Counted from the first letter of the stretch, positions 15,601 to 25,017 are shown. The stretch is DNA of 61,377 nt from Bacillota bacterium (GCA_023398815.1 JAEWRW010000051.1:1-61377), one strand, 5' to 3'. A program made the numbers and translations. The notes: generated from the sequence alone by a model not told the origin.

Positions 15601-15795
15601 AAGCCAACCGGCGGAATCTTGATGTTTTGAGCAAATCCCAGAGGATTGGGGCAATGAGCCGGGGATGGCCGGTAAACCCACCCCGCCGGCAAGAAAAAGC
15701 AGAGAGCGCGATCGCTCTCTGCCGTGTGGGCCGCAAGCCCATCGTCTCCCTCACGTCCTCGGGGCCACTCTGCCGCGTACACCGGGGTGCAGCCA

Positions 15796-16629
15796 TCATC
15801 CGTTGGGCAAAGACTCGGTTGGCAGCGCCGCACCCCGCCGGCCATTCCACAGCAGCCGCAGCAGCACCACCGTTTGCAGAAGCAGGCAGATGCCAAGCGA
15901 CGGCCACAACCCAAGCAGGAACCAGAACAGATACATTGGCCACAATGCCGGGGAATGGAGTGTCCAGCCATTGTTCCAACCAACGAAGAGCACAAGGGCC
16001 ATGCCCACCAGCGTCAGCAGGGCGATGGTCAGGAACGCTCCGGTGTTCCACGCCATGGCCCGGTTGTGTGGCATCGGCCGGGTGCCCACCGCCAACCAAG
16101 CGCCAGCCAACGGGAATAGCAGCGCCAAAAAGCTACTGAGCCCGTAGGCCACCCGTTGGGCCGGCACCATTTCCTCGTCAAGCACACGGGCATCGCCCGT
16201 CCACACCAACAGACAAACCGCCGCCGCCAACAGGCCCAAGGCCGCCAACAGGCGGGCAAGCCCAAACCCCTTGCCGCCTCGGCGCAGCGACCCGCCCAGC
16301 AACACTCCTGCCAGCGCGCAGAAGGGCCAGTTGGTTACCACGCTGAGAAGCGCAGCTGGAATAAACCGGGGCCGACCACCCGCTGACAGCACGAGTGCCG
16401 CCGCCGCCATCACCAGACCCGCCAGTCCTGCGGCCAGCTGGGCTCCGTCCATCCGCAAGGGCTCGCCAATCCGCACCAACAATACCGGCAGCAACCCCGC
16501 CAGCATGCCAGCGCCTAGGGCCAGCGCCACAAGGGTGACCCGATTGTCCCCCCAGAGGGAGAGCAGGCCCTGCAGGCCGCCGGCAACCGCCAGCAACAGC
16601 CACGGAAGAACCCACGACATCCGTTTCAT
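15796..16629 (-). CDS. Polytopic membrane protein, paralogue of the gene upstream
   Basis: A 277-residue protein with about eight hydrophobic helices and few charged residues, ending in VVLLRLLWNGRRGAALPTES. I do not recognise a family. It has the same length, layout and C-terminal signature (VVLLRLLWNGRR) as the gene at 16789-17646, so the pair arose by duplication. The ATG at 16629 has GGGGTG upstream; a GTG three codons earlier is possible. Between 15546 and 15795 there is an A/T-poor spacer with no gene. Function unknown; transport or membrane sensing would be guesses. Confidence 0.65.
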   Translation of the reverse strand: MKRMSWVLPWLLLAVAGGLQGLLSLWGDNRVTLVALALGAGMLAGLLPVLLVRIGEPLRMDGAQLAAGLAGLVMAAAALVLSAGGRPRFIPAALLSVVTNWPFCALAGVLLGGSLRRGGKGFGLARLLAALGLLAAAVCLLVWTGDARVLDEEMVPAQRVAYGLSSFLALLFPLAGAWLAVGTRPMPHNRAMAWNTGAFLTIALLTLVGMALVLFVGWNNGWTLHSPALWPMYLFWFLLGLWPSLGICLLLQTVVLLRLLWNGRRGAALPTESLPNG

Positions 16630-16788
16630 CACGAGCACCCCTTAGCTGGTTAATGATTATAGTTTATTCATTTTGCGCTCCATGATCAACGTTCCCGGCC
16701 CCAACTGTCGCGGGAAGGTTCCAAACACCCCGAAAGGACAGCCAACCGTCTCCATAACAAACGTTATCTGTGCGGCAGACGCCACGCC

Positions 16789-17646
16789 TCACCGTGGCAC
16801 CGCTATATCCCTTCGCCGCCGGCCGTTCCACAGCAGCCGCAGCAGCACCACCGCCTGCAGCCCCATGGCGTAGCAGACCGCCGGCCAGCGGCGCAGCCAC
16901 GCATCCAGGAACCGCAACGGCACAGCCAGAGGACGGGTCGCTACCGCCTCCCCCGACCCCAGGAGCGTGGGCACAATTTGCGCCAGATAGAAAAGACCAA
17001 GCAACAGGCAGAGACCGACCATCACCCCGGCTGTGAGGACCACCGAACGCCGGTGGGGCACCGTGGCCGTGGGGAAGGCCACCCACGCTGCCAGCAGCAG
17101 CGCCACGCCACCCAGCAGCGAGCGCACCAGCCCCAGCCACTGCACACGCAGCACCAGGGTCGGCATGGCGGCCTCATAGCGAACCGCCAGCAAGCGGGCC
17201 AGCGTGGGCAGTGCCACCGCCGCCGCCACCAACGCCGCCAGGCCCAGCAGCCGCCACCCCCGCACCCGACCGCCGGGCGCGCCCTGCCCCAGCGACGTGG
17301 CAACCCACAGGCCGCCGATGGCCCAGAACATCCAGTCTGTCAGTGTTTGGCACAGTGCGGCCAACTGCCAAGGCAACTCCCCCACGCGGGAAACCATCGC
17401 CCCGCCGGCACCTGCCAGCAGCGCCAACATGCCGCCAAAGAGGAGTGTGTCATCGATGTGCAAGGGCCCGCGCACCGCCCCCAGCACCAGGGGCAGAAAA
17501 CCCGCCAGCAGCCCCAGCGCCAACCCCAGCAGGGCAAAAACCAAACCGCCGGACGCCCAGTGTTCCGCTCCCTCCCACACTAGGCGCTGCAGCAGGGCCA
17601 CCACCGCCACCCCAAGACAAGGAGCAACCAAGCGCAATTGTTTCAT
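16789..17646 (-). CDS. Polytopic membrane protein, first of the paralogous pair
   Basis: A 285-residue, Leu/Ala/Val-rich membrane protein with about eight predicted helices and an Arg-rich end (LLWNGRRRRDIAVPR). It has no recognised domain. It is related to the downstream gene by its C-terminal block and by the DNA coding for it (shared run around 15840-15885 and 16818-16860). The start at 17646 has GAGGGGAG 5 bases upstream. The pair is separated by 159 bases holding no obvious promoter, so co-transcription is likely. Confidence 0.65.
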   Translation of the reverse strand: MKQLRLVAPCLGVAVVALLQRLVWEGAEHWASGGLVFALLGLALGLLAGFLPLVLGAVRGPLHIDDTLLFGGMLALLAGAGGAMVSRVGELPWQLAALCQTLTDWMFWAIGGLWVATSLGQGAPGGRVRGWRLLGLAALVAAAVALPTLARLLAVRYEAAMPTLVLRVQWLGLVRSLLGGVALLLAAWVAFPTATVPHRRSVVLTAGVMVGLCLLLGLFYLAQIVPTLLGSGEAVATRPLAVPLRFLDAWLRRWPAVCYAMGLQAVVLLRLLWNGRRRRDIAVPR

Positions 17647-17783
17647 TGCTCTCCCCTCGTTGCGCCGCCAGTGGCGCTCGTTTTCCATGGATGTTAAAAA
17701 ACAACTCCTTTATCATACCTCAAATGCACGCCCTCTCACAAGACCAAACGAGCTGCGCACTGGCCCGATGGCATAAAATAGGG

Positions 17784-17805
17784 TATACTACCGGCATTGG
17801 GGAGG
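17784..17805 (+). promoter_or_regulatory. -10 element and ribosome site of corA
   Basis: TATACT at 17784-17789; the -35 region (tggccc, 17761) is weak. GGGGAGG at 17799-17805 sits 7 bases from ATG 17813 but only 1 base from ATG 17807, which decides the start. Confidence 0.5.
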
Positions 17806-17812
17806 CATGCAT

Positions 17813-18721
17813 ATGTTTTACACCATTGAGGGGGCGACCCTGCGCCCCGCCGGGGAGGAGCACTGGGCACCGGAACGTGAGGGCCTGCTGATCGGCATCT
17901 GCACGCCAGAGGAGGCGGAGACCCAGCGGGAGGGCCTGCACCTCAGCGACCGCCCCTTGCAGGAGTGGCGTCGCAACCCCTCCATGTGGTTTGAAAACGG
18001 CGAGGGCGTCGACTATCTCAGCCTCTCCACCCGCCCCAAGGGCCAGAAGGGCGAGGGCCACCGGATGCTGGCGGTGCTGCGCCCCAATCTGTTACTCTTT
18101 GTGTGCGCCGACCCAGAGGCCGTGTTGGCACTGCTTGCCGCCCTGCCCGAGGGCCGCACTTGGAACGCCGGGCGGCTGCTCTTCCTGCTGATGGAGCGGA
18201 TGACGGCGGGCGACCACAACCTGCTCGAAGAGATTGAGAATGAGATTGCCGCGCTGGAGAACGCGCTGCTCCGGGGGAAGCGGGACTGCGTGCGGGAGAT
18301 CATCTCCCTGCGAAAGCGCCTGATGGGCCTGAAGCGCCACTACGAGCAGCTCCTAGACGTGCTGGACGACGTGCTGGAGAACGAGAACGACCTCATTGAC
18401 CCGGCGGTGCTGCGGCTCTTCCGCGTGCACAGCAACCGGGTGGACCGGCTCTACCACAGCGTGCTCAACCTGCGTGACTATGTGACGCAGGTGCGCGAAT
18501 CCTACCAGGCCGAGGTCGACATCAGCCTCAACAACATCATGAAGATCTTCACGGTCATCACGGCGATCTTCCTGCCGTTGACGTTGCTGGTGGGCTGGTA
18601 CGGCATGAACCTCAAGATGCCCGAACTCAGCTGGCCCTACGCCTACCCGATGGTCATCGCGGCCAGCCTTGTCATCGTGGGCGTCTGCGTGGTGTACTTT
18701 AAGCGAAACAAGTGGTTTTGA
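17813..18721 (+). CDS. corA: CorA-type divalent-cation channel
   Basis: A 302-residue CorA family protein, which forms a pentameric Mg2+ (sometimes Co2+/Ni2+) channel. The long cytoplasmic N-terminal region (1-235) is mixed alpha/beta with a charged coiled-coil-like stalk (about 130-235). Two transmembrane helices follow, with the diagnostic GMN at about 264-266 in WYGMNLKMPEL between them. The C-terminus KRNKWF is basic, as usual. The stop codon TGA is also the first three bases of the downstream repeat element. Confidence 0.93.
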   Translation: MFYTIEGATLRPAGEEHWAPEREGLLIGICTPEEAETQREGLHLSDRPLQEWRRNPSMWFENGEGVDYLSLSTRPKGQKGEGHRMLAVLRPNLLLFVCADPEAVLALLAALPEGRTWNAGRLLFLLMERMTAGDHNLLEEIENEIAALENALLRGKRDCVREIISLRKRLMGLKRHYEQLLDVLDDVLENENDLIDPAVLRLFRVHSNRVDRLYHSVLNLRDYVTQVRESYQAEVDISLNNIMKIFTVITAIFLPLTLLVGWYGMNLKMPELSWPYAYPMVIAASLVIVGVCVVYFKRNKWF

Positions 18722-19160
18722 CGCTTCGCTGTCGCGGCGGCCGCCTTCGGCGACCGCCGCGAGTGGGAGCGCTCGCACAAGCGATGGACTGCACGCCCGA
18801 CGTACACGCCGCCGGGCGTGTTCCTTTTACGTGCCCCGTGCGGGCTGAACGGGGCGACGCCGCTGTGGCGGAGGGGCTGTGTGCCATGATCGAGCTGCGG
18901 TGTGCCGCCGCCGGATGAACCGGCTGGGCGGCTTCCCTGATTTGGCGCTCGTCCCGGTTTTTTCAGGGAGCGCACCGCTGCGGCGGGGGATGCGTGCCAC
19001 GGTCAGGCTGCATCGTGCCTGGTGCAATTGCATTGCCCGTCGGCTTGCCGCTTGGCCGGCTTGCCCCTGCTTTTTCAGGGGACGCACCGCTGCGGCGGCG
19101 GGCTGTGTGCCATGGTCGGGCTGCGGTGTGCCTGGTGCGAATGAATCCCCCGGCGGTTAC
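18719..19160 (+). repeat. A-B-C 3'-end element, copy 4, with a tandemly repeated B-C part
   Basis: Starts at the corA stop. Hairpin A tcgcggcgg.../accgccgcgag; hairpin B 18792-18820 (cacgccc/gggcgtg, loop with gacgtacacgcc). The part beginning cgcaccgctgcggcgg, with a gtgccatggtcgg segment and a hairpin-C loop, occurs three times at a spacing of about 112-115 bases (near 18857, 18971 and 19083). Confidence 0.7.
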
Positions 19161-19244
19161 GGGGAATGTGGCAGGTGGCGGGAAGGTGTCGCTTGTGGTC
19201 TGCAGGGTTGTTTCCGCAGCGGAAGTCTGGCGTGCCGTCCCTCG

Positions 19245-19531
19245 GGCGCGTTGCGAACTTCCCCCGGGCGACTGGCGGCACATCGCCGGTGACAACGGGC
19301 GGGATGTTTGAGTTTTTGCGTTGCGGAGCAAGGCGAAAACGAGTTACCGCCGTTGCCCCAGACGCCATGGATGGCGTTAAGCCGTTCACGCCGTGAGGGC
19401 GTTGCTGTGCGACGCCCTAGCCGCATGGATGCGGCGTAAGGCGTGGACGGTCGTGCCGGTCGCCTGGTCTAGGAAGTTCGCCCGCGCCTCCTGGGCGTTT
19501 TTGGGCACTTTTGACGCCTTCCAAAAGTGCC
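19245..19531 (+). ncRNA. Rod element, copy 2, with an internal insertion
   Basis: P1 uses gcgaacttcc (19253-19262) with ggaagttcgc (19472-19481) and ggcgcg with cgcgcc; these bases differ from copies 1, 3, 4 and 5 but pair equally well. P3 is caacgggcgg (19293-19302) with ccgccgttg (19347-19355). About 95 bases with small palindromes are inserted at 19356-19452. Final hairpin 19504-19531. No gene is seen in 19532-19700. Confidence 0.7.
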
Positions 19532-19706
19532 GCCGGCGGCAGGCGCGTTTTCTAGTAAATAGGAAATATATCGTTAGGCAAAGGTCATCAGGCCTTTTGA
19601 ACATGTACGTTCCCACCCAGAACCTTATGAATGACCTTACTTACGCCAGTCCCAACATATCGGGTTGGGCAATGCAAGCCACCGCCCACCTGCCAAAATC
19701 CATACA

Positions 19707-19735
19707 TTGATGGAACCATCGGGCTATATTATAAT
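19707..19735 (+). promoter_or_regulatory. Promoter for the M1-type peptidase
   Basis: TTGATG (19707-19712), 17-base spacer, TATAAT (19730-19735). Confidence 0.8.
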
Positions 19736-19801
19736 AGAAAAATGGTCATACTGGTGCTAGGCCCACAGGCCCGGTGCGGATGGCCGGTTGGAGTGTGACC
19801 G

Positions 19802-21343
19802 ATGGCGTGGATCAAACGGAACGTCTTTGCGCTGCTGACTGCGATGCTGCTGGTGGCAGCCGCGGCCGTTGTCACCGTGGAGGCGCGCCACCAGAGCACG
19901 TCCGACGCCGTGTTCACCAACCACACCGCCACCACCCAGGAAGCCGCCGCGGGCTGGACGGGCACCGACGCCCTGAACCGCTACGACCTGACGCTGGCCT
20001 TTGACCCCAGGGACAAGCGCCTGACCGGCCGGCTGCAGTTTGCCTACGCCAACGGCGAAGGCCAGCCCATGAGCGAGCTGCACTTCCTGCTCTACGCCAA
20101 CAGCTTTGCCAAACAGGGCTACGGCGCGGTGTCGGCGGAGGATTTGGACAGCGCCTACCCCAACGGCTTTTCGTCCGGCTCCATCGCCATCGACGGGGTG
20201 ACCGCCGGTGGGAACGACCTTGATTGGGCCGTGACTGGCGAGCAGCAGCAGGTGCTGCGGGTGAAGCTGCCCCAAACGTTGCAGCCCGGCGGCACCGCCA
20301 CCGTGACGATTGCCTACACCGTGACCATCCCCAACTGCTATGGCCGCTTCGGCTATGGGGAGGATACGTTTTCCTTGGTCAACTGCCACCCCATCCTGTC
20401 AGTGTACAACGATGGCCAGTGGCACGACTACCCCTACTACGAGATGGGCGACCCCTTTTACAGCGAGGTTGCCGACTACACCGCCACCATCACCGCGCCA
20501 GCCGGATACACGCTGGCCGCCACCGGCCTCACCACCCGAAAGGATGACGGCGACCGGGTGGTATGGACGGTGAACGCCCCCGCCCGGCGGGATTTCGGCT
20601 TCGCCGCCTCCGACCACTTCCGGGTGGAGTCCACCGAGGTGGACGGCGTGCTGGTGCGCTCCTACTGGCTCGACGGCGACGACACCGCCGGCCGTCAGGC
20701 TCTCTCCACCGCCGCCCAGTCCATCGAGCTCTACGACGACCTCTACGGTGCCTACCCCTACGGGGAGTTCGCGGTGGTGCAGGCCGATTTCTACATCGGC
20801 GGCATGGAGTACCCCGGCATGGTGCTCATCGACAGCACGCTGTACCAGAGTTATTCGAGCCGCCCCGCCCTCGACCTGGTGGTGGCCCACGAGACCGCCC
20901 ACCAGTGGTGGTACGCCGCCGTGGGCAACGACGAGGTGCAGCTGCCTTGGCTGGATGAGGGGCTGACCGAGTTCACCACCCAGGTATTCTTTGAGAAATG
21001 CCGGGGCGAGGGCTACCGCAACGTCTACCGCCAGCAGATTGACTACCTGGCCGACTACCGGCAGATGGACGCCGACACCGACGACACCCGGGCCGACCTG
21101 CCCAGCTACGACTACGACAACGCCACGAGCTACTCCGCCTGGGTCTATGACCGCACGGCGTCGGTGTTGCAGGCGCTGCGTGCCGAAGTGGGCGACGACG
21201 CCTTCTTCCAGGGCATGAAGGACTACTACACCGCCAACCGATTGGGCATTGCCGACCGTGCGGCCCTGGAGGACTCACTGGAACATGCCATCGGGCGGGA
21301 GCTGACCGACTGGCTGACCCAGGAACTGGGACAGGCGCAGTAG
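19802..21343 (+). CDS. Membrane-anchored M1 family zinc aminopeptidase-like protein
   Basis: A 513-residue metallopeptidase with an N-terminal membrane anchor or signal (about 7-27, ends VEARHQ). The zinc site is complete: HETAH at 363-367 and the third ligand Glu386 in WLDEGLTEF. The exopeptidase motif GGMEYPGM (333-340) replaces the usual GAMEN, as in short bacterial M1 relatives. The N-terminal beta domain is present, but the protein lacks the long C-terminal helical domain of classical aminopeptidase N. It should act outside the membrane on peptides. The ATG at 19802 has GGAG 8 bases upstream. Monocistronic or co-transcribed with the next gene, 51 bases downstream. Confidence 0.88.
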   Translation: MAWIKRNVFALLTAMLLVAAAAVVTVEARHQSTSDAVFTNHTATTQEAAAGWTGTDALNRYDLTLAFDPRDKRLTGRLQFAYANGEGQPMSELHFLLYANSFAKQGYGAVSAEDLDSAYPNGFSSGSIAIDGVTAGGNDLDWAVTGEQQQVLRVKLPQTLQPGGTATVTIAYTVTIPNCYGRFGYGEDTFSLVNCHPILSVYNDGQWHDYPYYEMGDPFYSEVADYTATITAPAGYTLAATGLTTRKDDGDRVVWTVNAPARRDFGFAASDHFRVESTEVDGVLVRSYWLDGDDTAGRQALSTAAQSIELYDDLYGAYPYGEFAVVQADFYIGGMEYPGMVLIDSTLYQSYSSRPALDLVVAHETAHQWWYAAVGNDEVQLPWLDEGLTEFTTQVFFEKCRGEGYRNVYRQQIDYLADYRQMDADTDDTRADLPSYDYDNATSYSAWVYDRTASVLQALRAEVGDDAFFQGMKDYYTANRLGIADRAALEDSLEHAIGRELTDWLTQELGQAQ

Positions 21344-21394
21344 CGCCGGCCCGGCAGAATCACAAAGGAGGAACCCTGCGGGGAACCGCACTGG

Positions 21395-22963
21395 ATGAGA
21401 GTATCGGGACGCAAACATCGAACCATAGGCCAGGGCACACTGCCCTTCGCCGCACCGCGGCGGGGCCTCTTTGCCTTGCGGCTGGGCCGGCGGCGGGCTG
21501 GCCGCACCCTGCCCTCCACGGCGCTCATGCCCTACAACCCCGTGGCCCTGGCCCTGCGCCCGGCCCGGCGAGGCTTCCGCTGGCAGTGGTTGGCCATCGC
21601 CTGCGGCGTGGCCGTGGTGGCGGTGGGCCTTACCCTGGGTGCGCTGGCGCTCTTTGCCATGCCCCGCATGGTGGAGGGCCAGGAGCTGGTGTTTGACGGC
21701 CGGGTGCTGGGCGTCACCGCCAACGCCGACGAAGCCCGCGACGCCCTCACCGCCATTCAGGACGACCTGAAGACGACCTACGGCATGGAAGTGGAGCTCA
21801 AGCAGGAGCTGACGTTCCAGCCCGTGGTGGTGAACAAACGCAACCTGCTGACGCCCAAGCAGACCACGAAAGCCCTGCGTGACAACATCGACGTGGACGT
21901 GGTGGCCTCGGTCGTCACCGTCAACGACCGCCCGGCCGTGGCCCTGCGCACCTCTGCCGAGGCCCAGCAGGCCCTCGACAGCATCCTCCAGCCCTTCCGC
22001 GATGTGCCCGAAGGCCGGGAGCGCGCCGATATCGGCTTTGTGGAGGACGTGAAGGTGGAGGAGATGACCACCGACTACGCCCTGGTGTGCGACGCCGCCG
22101 AGGCCGCCCGCTCCCTGCAGCTGGGTGCGGGGGTGGAGGACAACTGGTACACCGTGGAGAAGGGCGACAGCCTCTCACGCATTGCCAAGAAGTTCGGGCT
22201 CAAAGTCTCCGACCTGCGCAAGGCCAACCCCGAGGTGGCCTCCACCGACGTCATACAGCCCGACCAGCAGATCAACGCCATCAAGCCCAACCGCTGGCTC
22301 AATGTCCGCTTCACCGACACCGTCACCCGTGAGGAATCCCTGCCCTTTGAGACCGTGGAGAAGAAGTCTGCCGACCTCTACACCACCCAGAAGCAGGTGA
22401 CCCAGGAGGGCAAGGACGGCAAACGCCAGGTCGTGGCCCGCGTCACCTACATCAACGGCATGGAGTCGGTGAGTGAGATCGTGAGCCAAACCGTGCTCAC
22501 CAAGGCCACCGACCAGATCGTGCTGCGCGGCACCAAGAAGGTGCCCACCAGCGACGACGGCGGCACCACAACCTCCGGCAAATTCATCGTGCCGGTGAAA
22601 AACTACCGGCTGACCAGCACGTTCAAAGTGCGCACGCTGGGCGGCGTGACCCGCTGGCACTACGGCGTGGACCTGGCCTGCCCCACCGGCACGCCCGTGT
22701 ACGCCAGCCGCGACGGCACCGTGAGTTTTTCAGGCTCATCCTCTGGCTATGGGCTGCTGGTCAAGATCAACCACGGCGACAGCATTGAGACCCGCTACGG
22801 CCACAATTCCAAGCTGTTGGTGAAGAAGGGGCAGAAGGTGAAACAGGGGCAGATCATCGCTCTGGTTGGCAGCACGGGCCACAGCACCGGCCCCCACTGC
22901 CACTTCGAGATCCGCATCAACGGCAAGCCGGTGAACCCGGAGAAATACGTCAAGGTGCGCTGA
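21395..22963 (+). CDS. Envelope protein with LysM, G5 and M23 peptidase domains
   Basis: A 522-residue cell-wall endopeptidase. Order: basic N-terminus, one transmembrane helix (about 64-88), a region with repeated NVDVVASVVTV-like strands, LysM (about 248-294, starts WYTVEKGDSLS), G5 (about 305-385), and a C-terminal M23 domain. The zinc ligands are His and Asp of HYGVDLA (about 422) and the HCHFE motif (about 502). It should bind peptidoglycan and cut peptide cross-links. AAAGGAGG is 23 bases from ATG 21395, which is unusually far; no alternative start lies between them, and GGGG at 21380 may serve instead. The stop TGA begins the next repeat element. Confidence 0.9.
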   Translation: MRVSGRKHRTIGQGTLPFAAPRRGLFALRLGRRRAGRTLPSTALMPYNPVALALRPARRGFRWQWLAIACGVAVVAVGLTLGALALFAMPRMVEGQELVFDGRVLGVTANADEARDALTAIQDDLKTTYGMEVELKQELTFQPVVVNKRNLLTPKQTTKALRDNIDVDVVASVVTVNDRPAVALRTSAEAQQALDSILQPFRDVPEGRERADIGFVEDVKVEEMTTDYALVCDAAEAARSLQLGAGVEDNWYTVEKGDSLSRIAKKFGLKVSDLRKANPEVASTDVIQPDQQINAIKPNRWLNVRFTDTVTREESLPFETVEKKSADLYTTQKQVTQEGKDGKRQVVARVTYINGMESVSEIVSQTVLTKATDQIVLRGTKKVPTSDDGGTTTSGKFIVPVKNYRLTSTFKVRTLGGVTRWHYGVDLACPTGTPVYASRDGTVSFSGSSSGYGLLVKINHGDSIETRYGHNSKLLVKKGQKVKQGQIIALVGSTGHSTGPHCHFEIRINGKPVNPEKYVKVR

Positions 22964-23180
22964 CTGCGCTTCGCTTTCGAGCCCGCCGCTTGCGCGACGG
23001 GCTCGAGCAGGAGTGCTCGTTACGAGTTCTTGTTCGCCCCGCGCCGCACATGTCGCCGCGGGGCATTTGACTATGTGGCTCGTTCGGAGGTTTTACGGGG
23101 GCACGCCGCTCACGCAGGACGGGCAAGTGCCACGGGCAAGCTGCTTCGTGCCTTGGGCGAATGAATCGCCCGGCGGCCTC
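22961..23180 (+). repeat. A-B-C 3'-end element, copy 5
   Basis: Starts at the stop of the M23 gene. Hairpin A has a different stem here, tcgagcccg.../cgggctcgag. Hairpin B 23036-23064 (gccccgc/gcggggc, loop with gcacatgtcg). Hairpin C ggcgaatgaatcgcc near 23157-23172. Confidence 0.75.
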
Positions 23181-23291
23181 AATCCAAGGGAGCACGGAGA
23201 GGGAACCCTCTCCCCCAACACCTCCCAAGGCCCGGGCGGCGGGCAGCAGGGGCCACTTCCTAGCAGCGGAAGCTGGGCGTACTGTCCTTCG

Positions 23292-23513
23292 GGCGCGTTC
23301 GAGTTTCTCCCTGATGACCGGCGGCTCTCTGCCGGAGACAGCGGGCGGGGATGTTTGAGTATGTGCTTTGCGAAGCAAAGCGCATGCGAGTTACCCGCCG
23401 CTGCTACAAATATTCGTGCCGGTCACCAGGTCTAGGAAACTCGTCCGCGCCTAAGCGTTTTTGGGCACTTTTGGCGCTTACCAAAAGTGCCGCACAGCGC
23501 AGCGCGTTTCCTA
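23292..23513 (+). ncRNA. Rod element, copy 3
   Basis: P1 ggcgcg/cgcgcc and cgagtttctcc with aggaaactcg (23434-23443). P3 cagcgggcgggg (23339-23350) with cccgccgctg (23394-23403). P4 atgtgctttgc/gcaaagcgcat (23361-23385) with loop gaa. Final hairpin 23464-23491, then gcgcgtttcct, which can also pair back to aggaaac. The stretch 23514-23702 shows no gene. Confidence 0.75.
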
Positions 23514-23702
23514 TAAAATGCAAGTCGGCTGCCAGAATAAGGGGCGCTGCAAACCAAGCAAATGCGGGCTACCACCCCTCTGCCCCCCTATGCCGCTAGC
23601 ACCGGCCATGCCACCGGCGTGCCATAACCTTGAGCCCCATGCCAAAGTAGAACCCGCCATCGGCCCCCGGTAATTCCTTGGGTTGCCACACGGGCAAACA
23701 AG

Positions 23703-24539
23703 GTGAATCCATACAACAGAGCGAAACAAATGCCAATGGTGAATATAAAATACTTGGATCGAAACCGAATGGAGCGAATGCGGATGGAACGCTTGGTCAC
23801 CCTGCACAACCGAGCCTCCCTCAAACGGGTGCCGCCCGAATACCTGCCTCTGCTGGGCGACGTGGCCGCCCTGCTGCGGGCAGCGCTTGGCCCCAACCTG
23901 CGGGAGATACGCGTGCTGGGCTCGGTGGCGCGGGGCACTGCCCTGCCCGGCAACTCCGACCTGGATGTTTTGGCTGTAACGCTGGAAGACGTGCCGGAGG
24001 ACGTGCGCCGCGACCTGGACACGCGAACACGCGCCCTGGCCGCACAGTACCCACTGGTGACCAAGGTGGACCTGCAGGTGATGAGCGACGGGGCCATCGC
24101 CGCTCACCCCGAATATGAGCTCATTGTGCGCACCGATTCCTTCTGCCTGGCCGGCGAAGACCGCTACACCGCCGGGGAAGTGACCCTGCCCGTCGCCCAG
24201 TTGGCCGCCCTGTGGCACCCGGATTTCGACGGCATCCTGCGTGGCTATGAAACGGCCCTGCGAAACCCCGCCCTGCCGGGGGACGAAGTGGTGCGCTACA
24301 CCCGCCTCACGGGCAAGGACATGCTCAAGTGCTTCCAACGGCGGCTGCTACTGGAGCATGGCATCTATGAGCGGGACATGGAACGCGTGTATGGGGCGCT
24401 GAAACACCATCTGCCGGAGGAAGCGCCGCTCTTTGACCGGCTGTGGACGCTGTACCGCCACCCCACCGCCGACCGGGGCACGGCACTCGCTGCGCTGGAG
24501 GCGTGTGGGAAGAGCAAGAAGCGCATCCTGACGGAATAG
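23703..24539 (+). CDS. Nucleotidyltransferase-domain protein
   Basis: A protein of up to 278 residues of the DNA-polymerase-beta-like nucleotidyltransferase fold. The active-site motif LGSVARGTALPGNSDLDVL (about 71-90) has the GS...SDxD pattern, and VDLQV near 128 supplies the third acidic residue. The helical C-terminal part (about 195-275) resembles those of aminoglycoside-type or substrate-adenylating transferases. Substrate unknown. The start is uncertain: GTG 23703, ATG 23730, 23736 and 23769 are all in frame and none has a clear ribosome site; the first 20 codons are A/T-rich and may be leader. No partner (such as a HEPN toxin) is adjacent. Confidence 0.7.
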   Translation: MNPYNRAKQMPMVNIKYLDRNRMERMRMERLVTLHNRASLKRVPPEYLPLLGDVAALLRAALGPNLREIRVLGSVARGTALPGNSDLDVLAVTLEDVPEDVRRDLDTRTRALAAQYPLVTKVDLQVMSDGAIAAHPEYELIVRTDSFCLAGEDRYTAGEVTLPVAQLAALWHPDFDGILRGYETALRNPALPGDEVVRYTRLTGKDMLKCFQRRLLLEHGIYERDMERVYGALKHHLPEEAPLFDRLWTLYRHPTADRGTALAALEACGKSKKRILTE

Positions 24540-24616
24540 AGTTTGCGGGGAACTGCCTACCCCGTCTCGCCGTCCTACCCAAAAAGGGCGGATGCCGCCC
24601 CAACCGGAGGTTGACG

Positions 24617-25012
24617 ATGGCAAAGCGTTGGGCGTTATTGGCATTGGCGGTGGTACTGGTGTGCGCAGGATTGCCCGCCTGCGGGCGGTTGGCGGCTGCG
24701 TCGACGCCGGTGCCCTATGAAACATTCGCGGGCGACACCGACTACGCGGCCATACGGCAGGAGGACGTCGGCGTGTACGATGGCGACATCGTGCCAAACG
24801 ATACGGTGGCCAAGGGCATCGCCGACCTGGTGGTGTTCCAATCTATGGGATGCACGAACGAGGATTTGCCACAATGGCGGGTGGAATATGACACCACCCA
24901 AAACGCATGGCTGATCTTCTATTACCAGGACGAAGAGACGGCGGGCGGGGGCTTGCTGATCGTCCTATCCAAAAAGACCGGCGAAGTATTGCTGGTGCAG
25001 AGCCAGGAATGA
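24617..25012 (+). CDS. Small lipoprotein
   Basis: A 131-residue exported lipoprotein: MAKRW, a hydrophobic stretch and lipobox LPAC with lipidated Cys22. The mature part is acidic and ends with the strand-rich pattern W.VEYD...AWLIFYYQ...GGGLLIVLSKKTGEVL. That pattern looks like NTF2-like or similar small alpha-beta folds, but the match is too weak to name. CGGAGG lies 6 bases before the ATG. Its 3' end meets the convergent nitroreductase gene. Confidence 0.75.
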   Translation: MAKRWALLALAVVLVCAGLPACGRLAAASTPVPYETFAGDTDYAAIRQEDVGVYDGDIVPNDTVAKGIADLVVFQSMGCTNEDLPQWRVEYDTTQNAWLIFYYQDEETAGGGLLIVLSKKTGEVLLVQSQE

Positions 25013-25017
25013 GCAAC

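Noticed and set aside
23511..24338. Minus-strand 275-codon frame opposite the n​ucleotidyltransferase
   Set aside because: Antisense to the SDxD-motif gene, with no ribosome site or family match.
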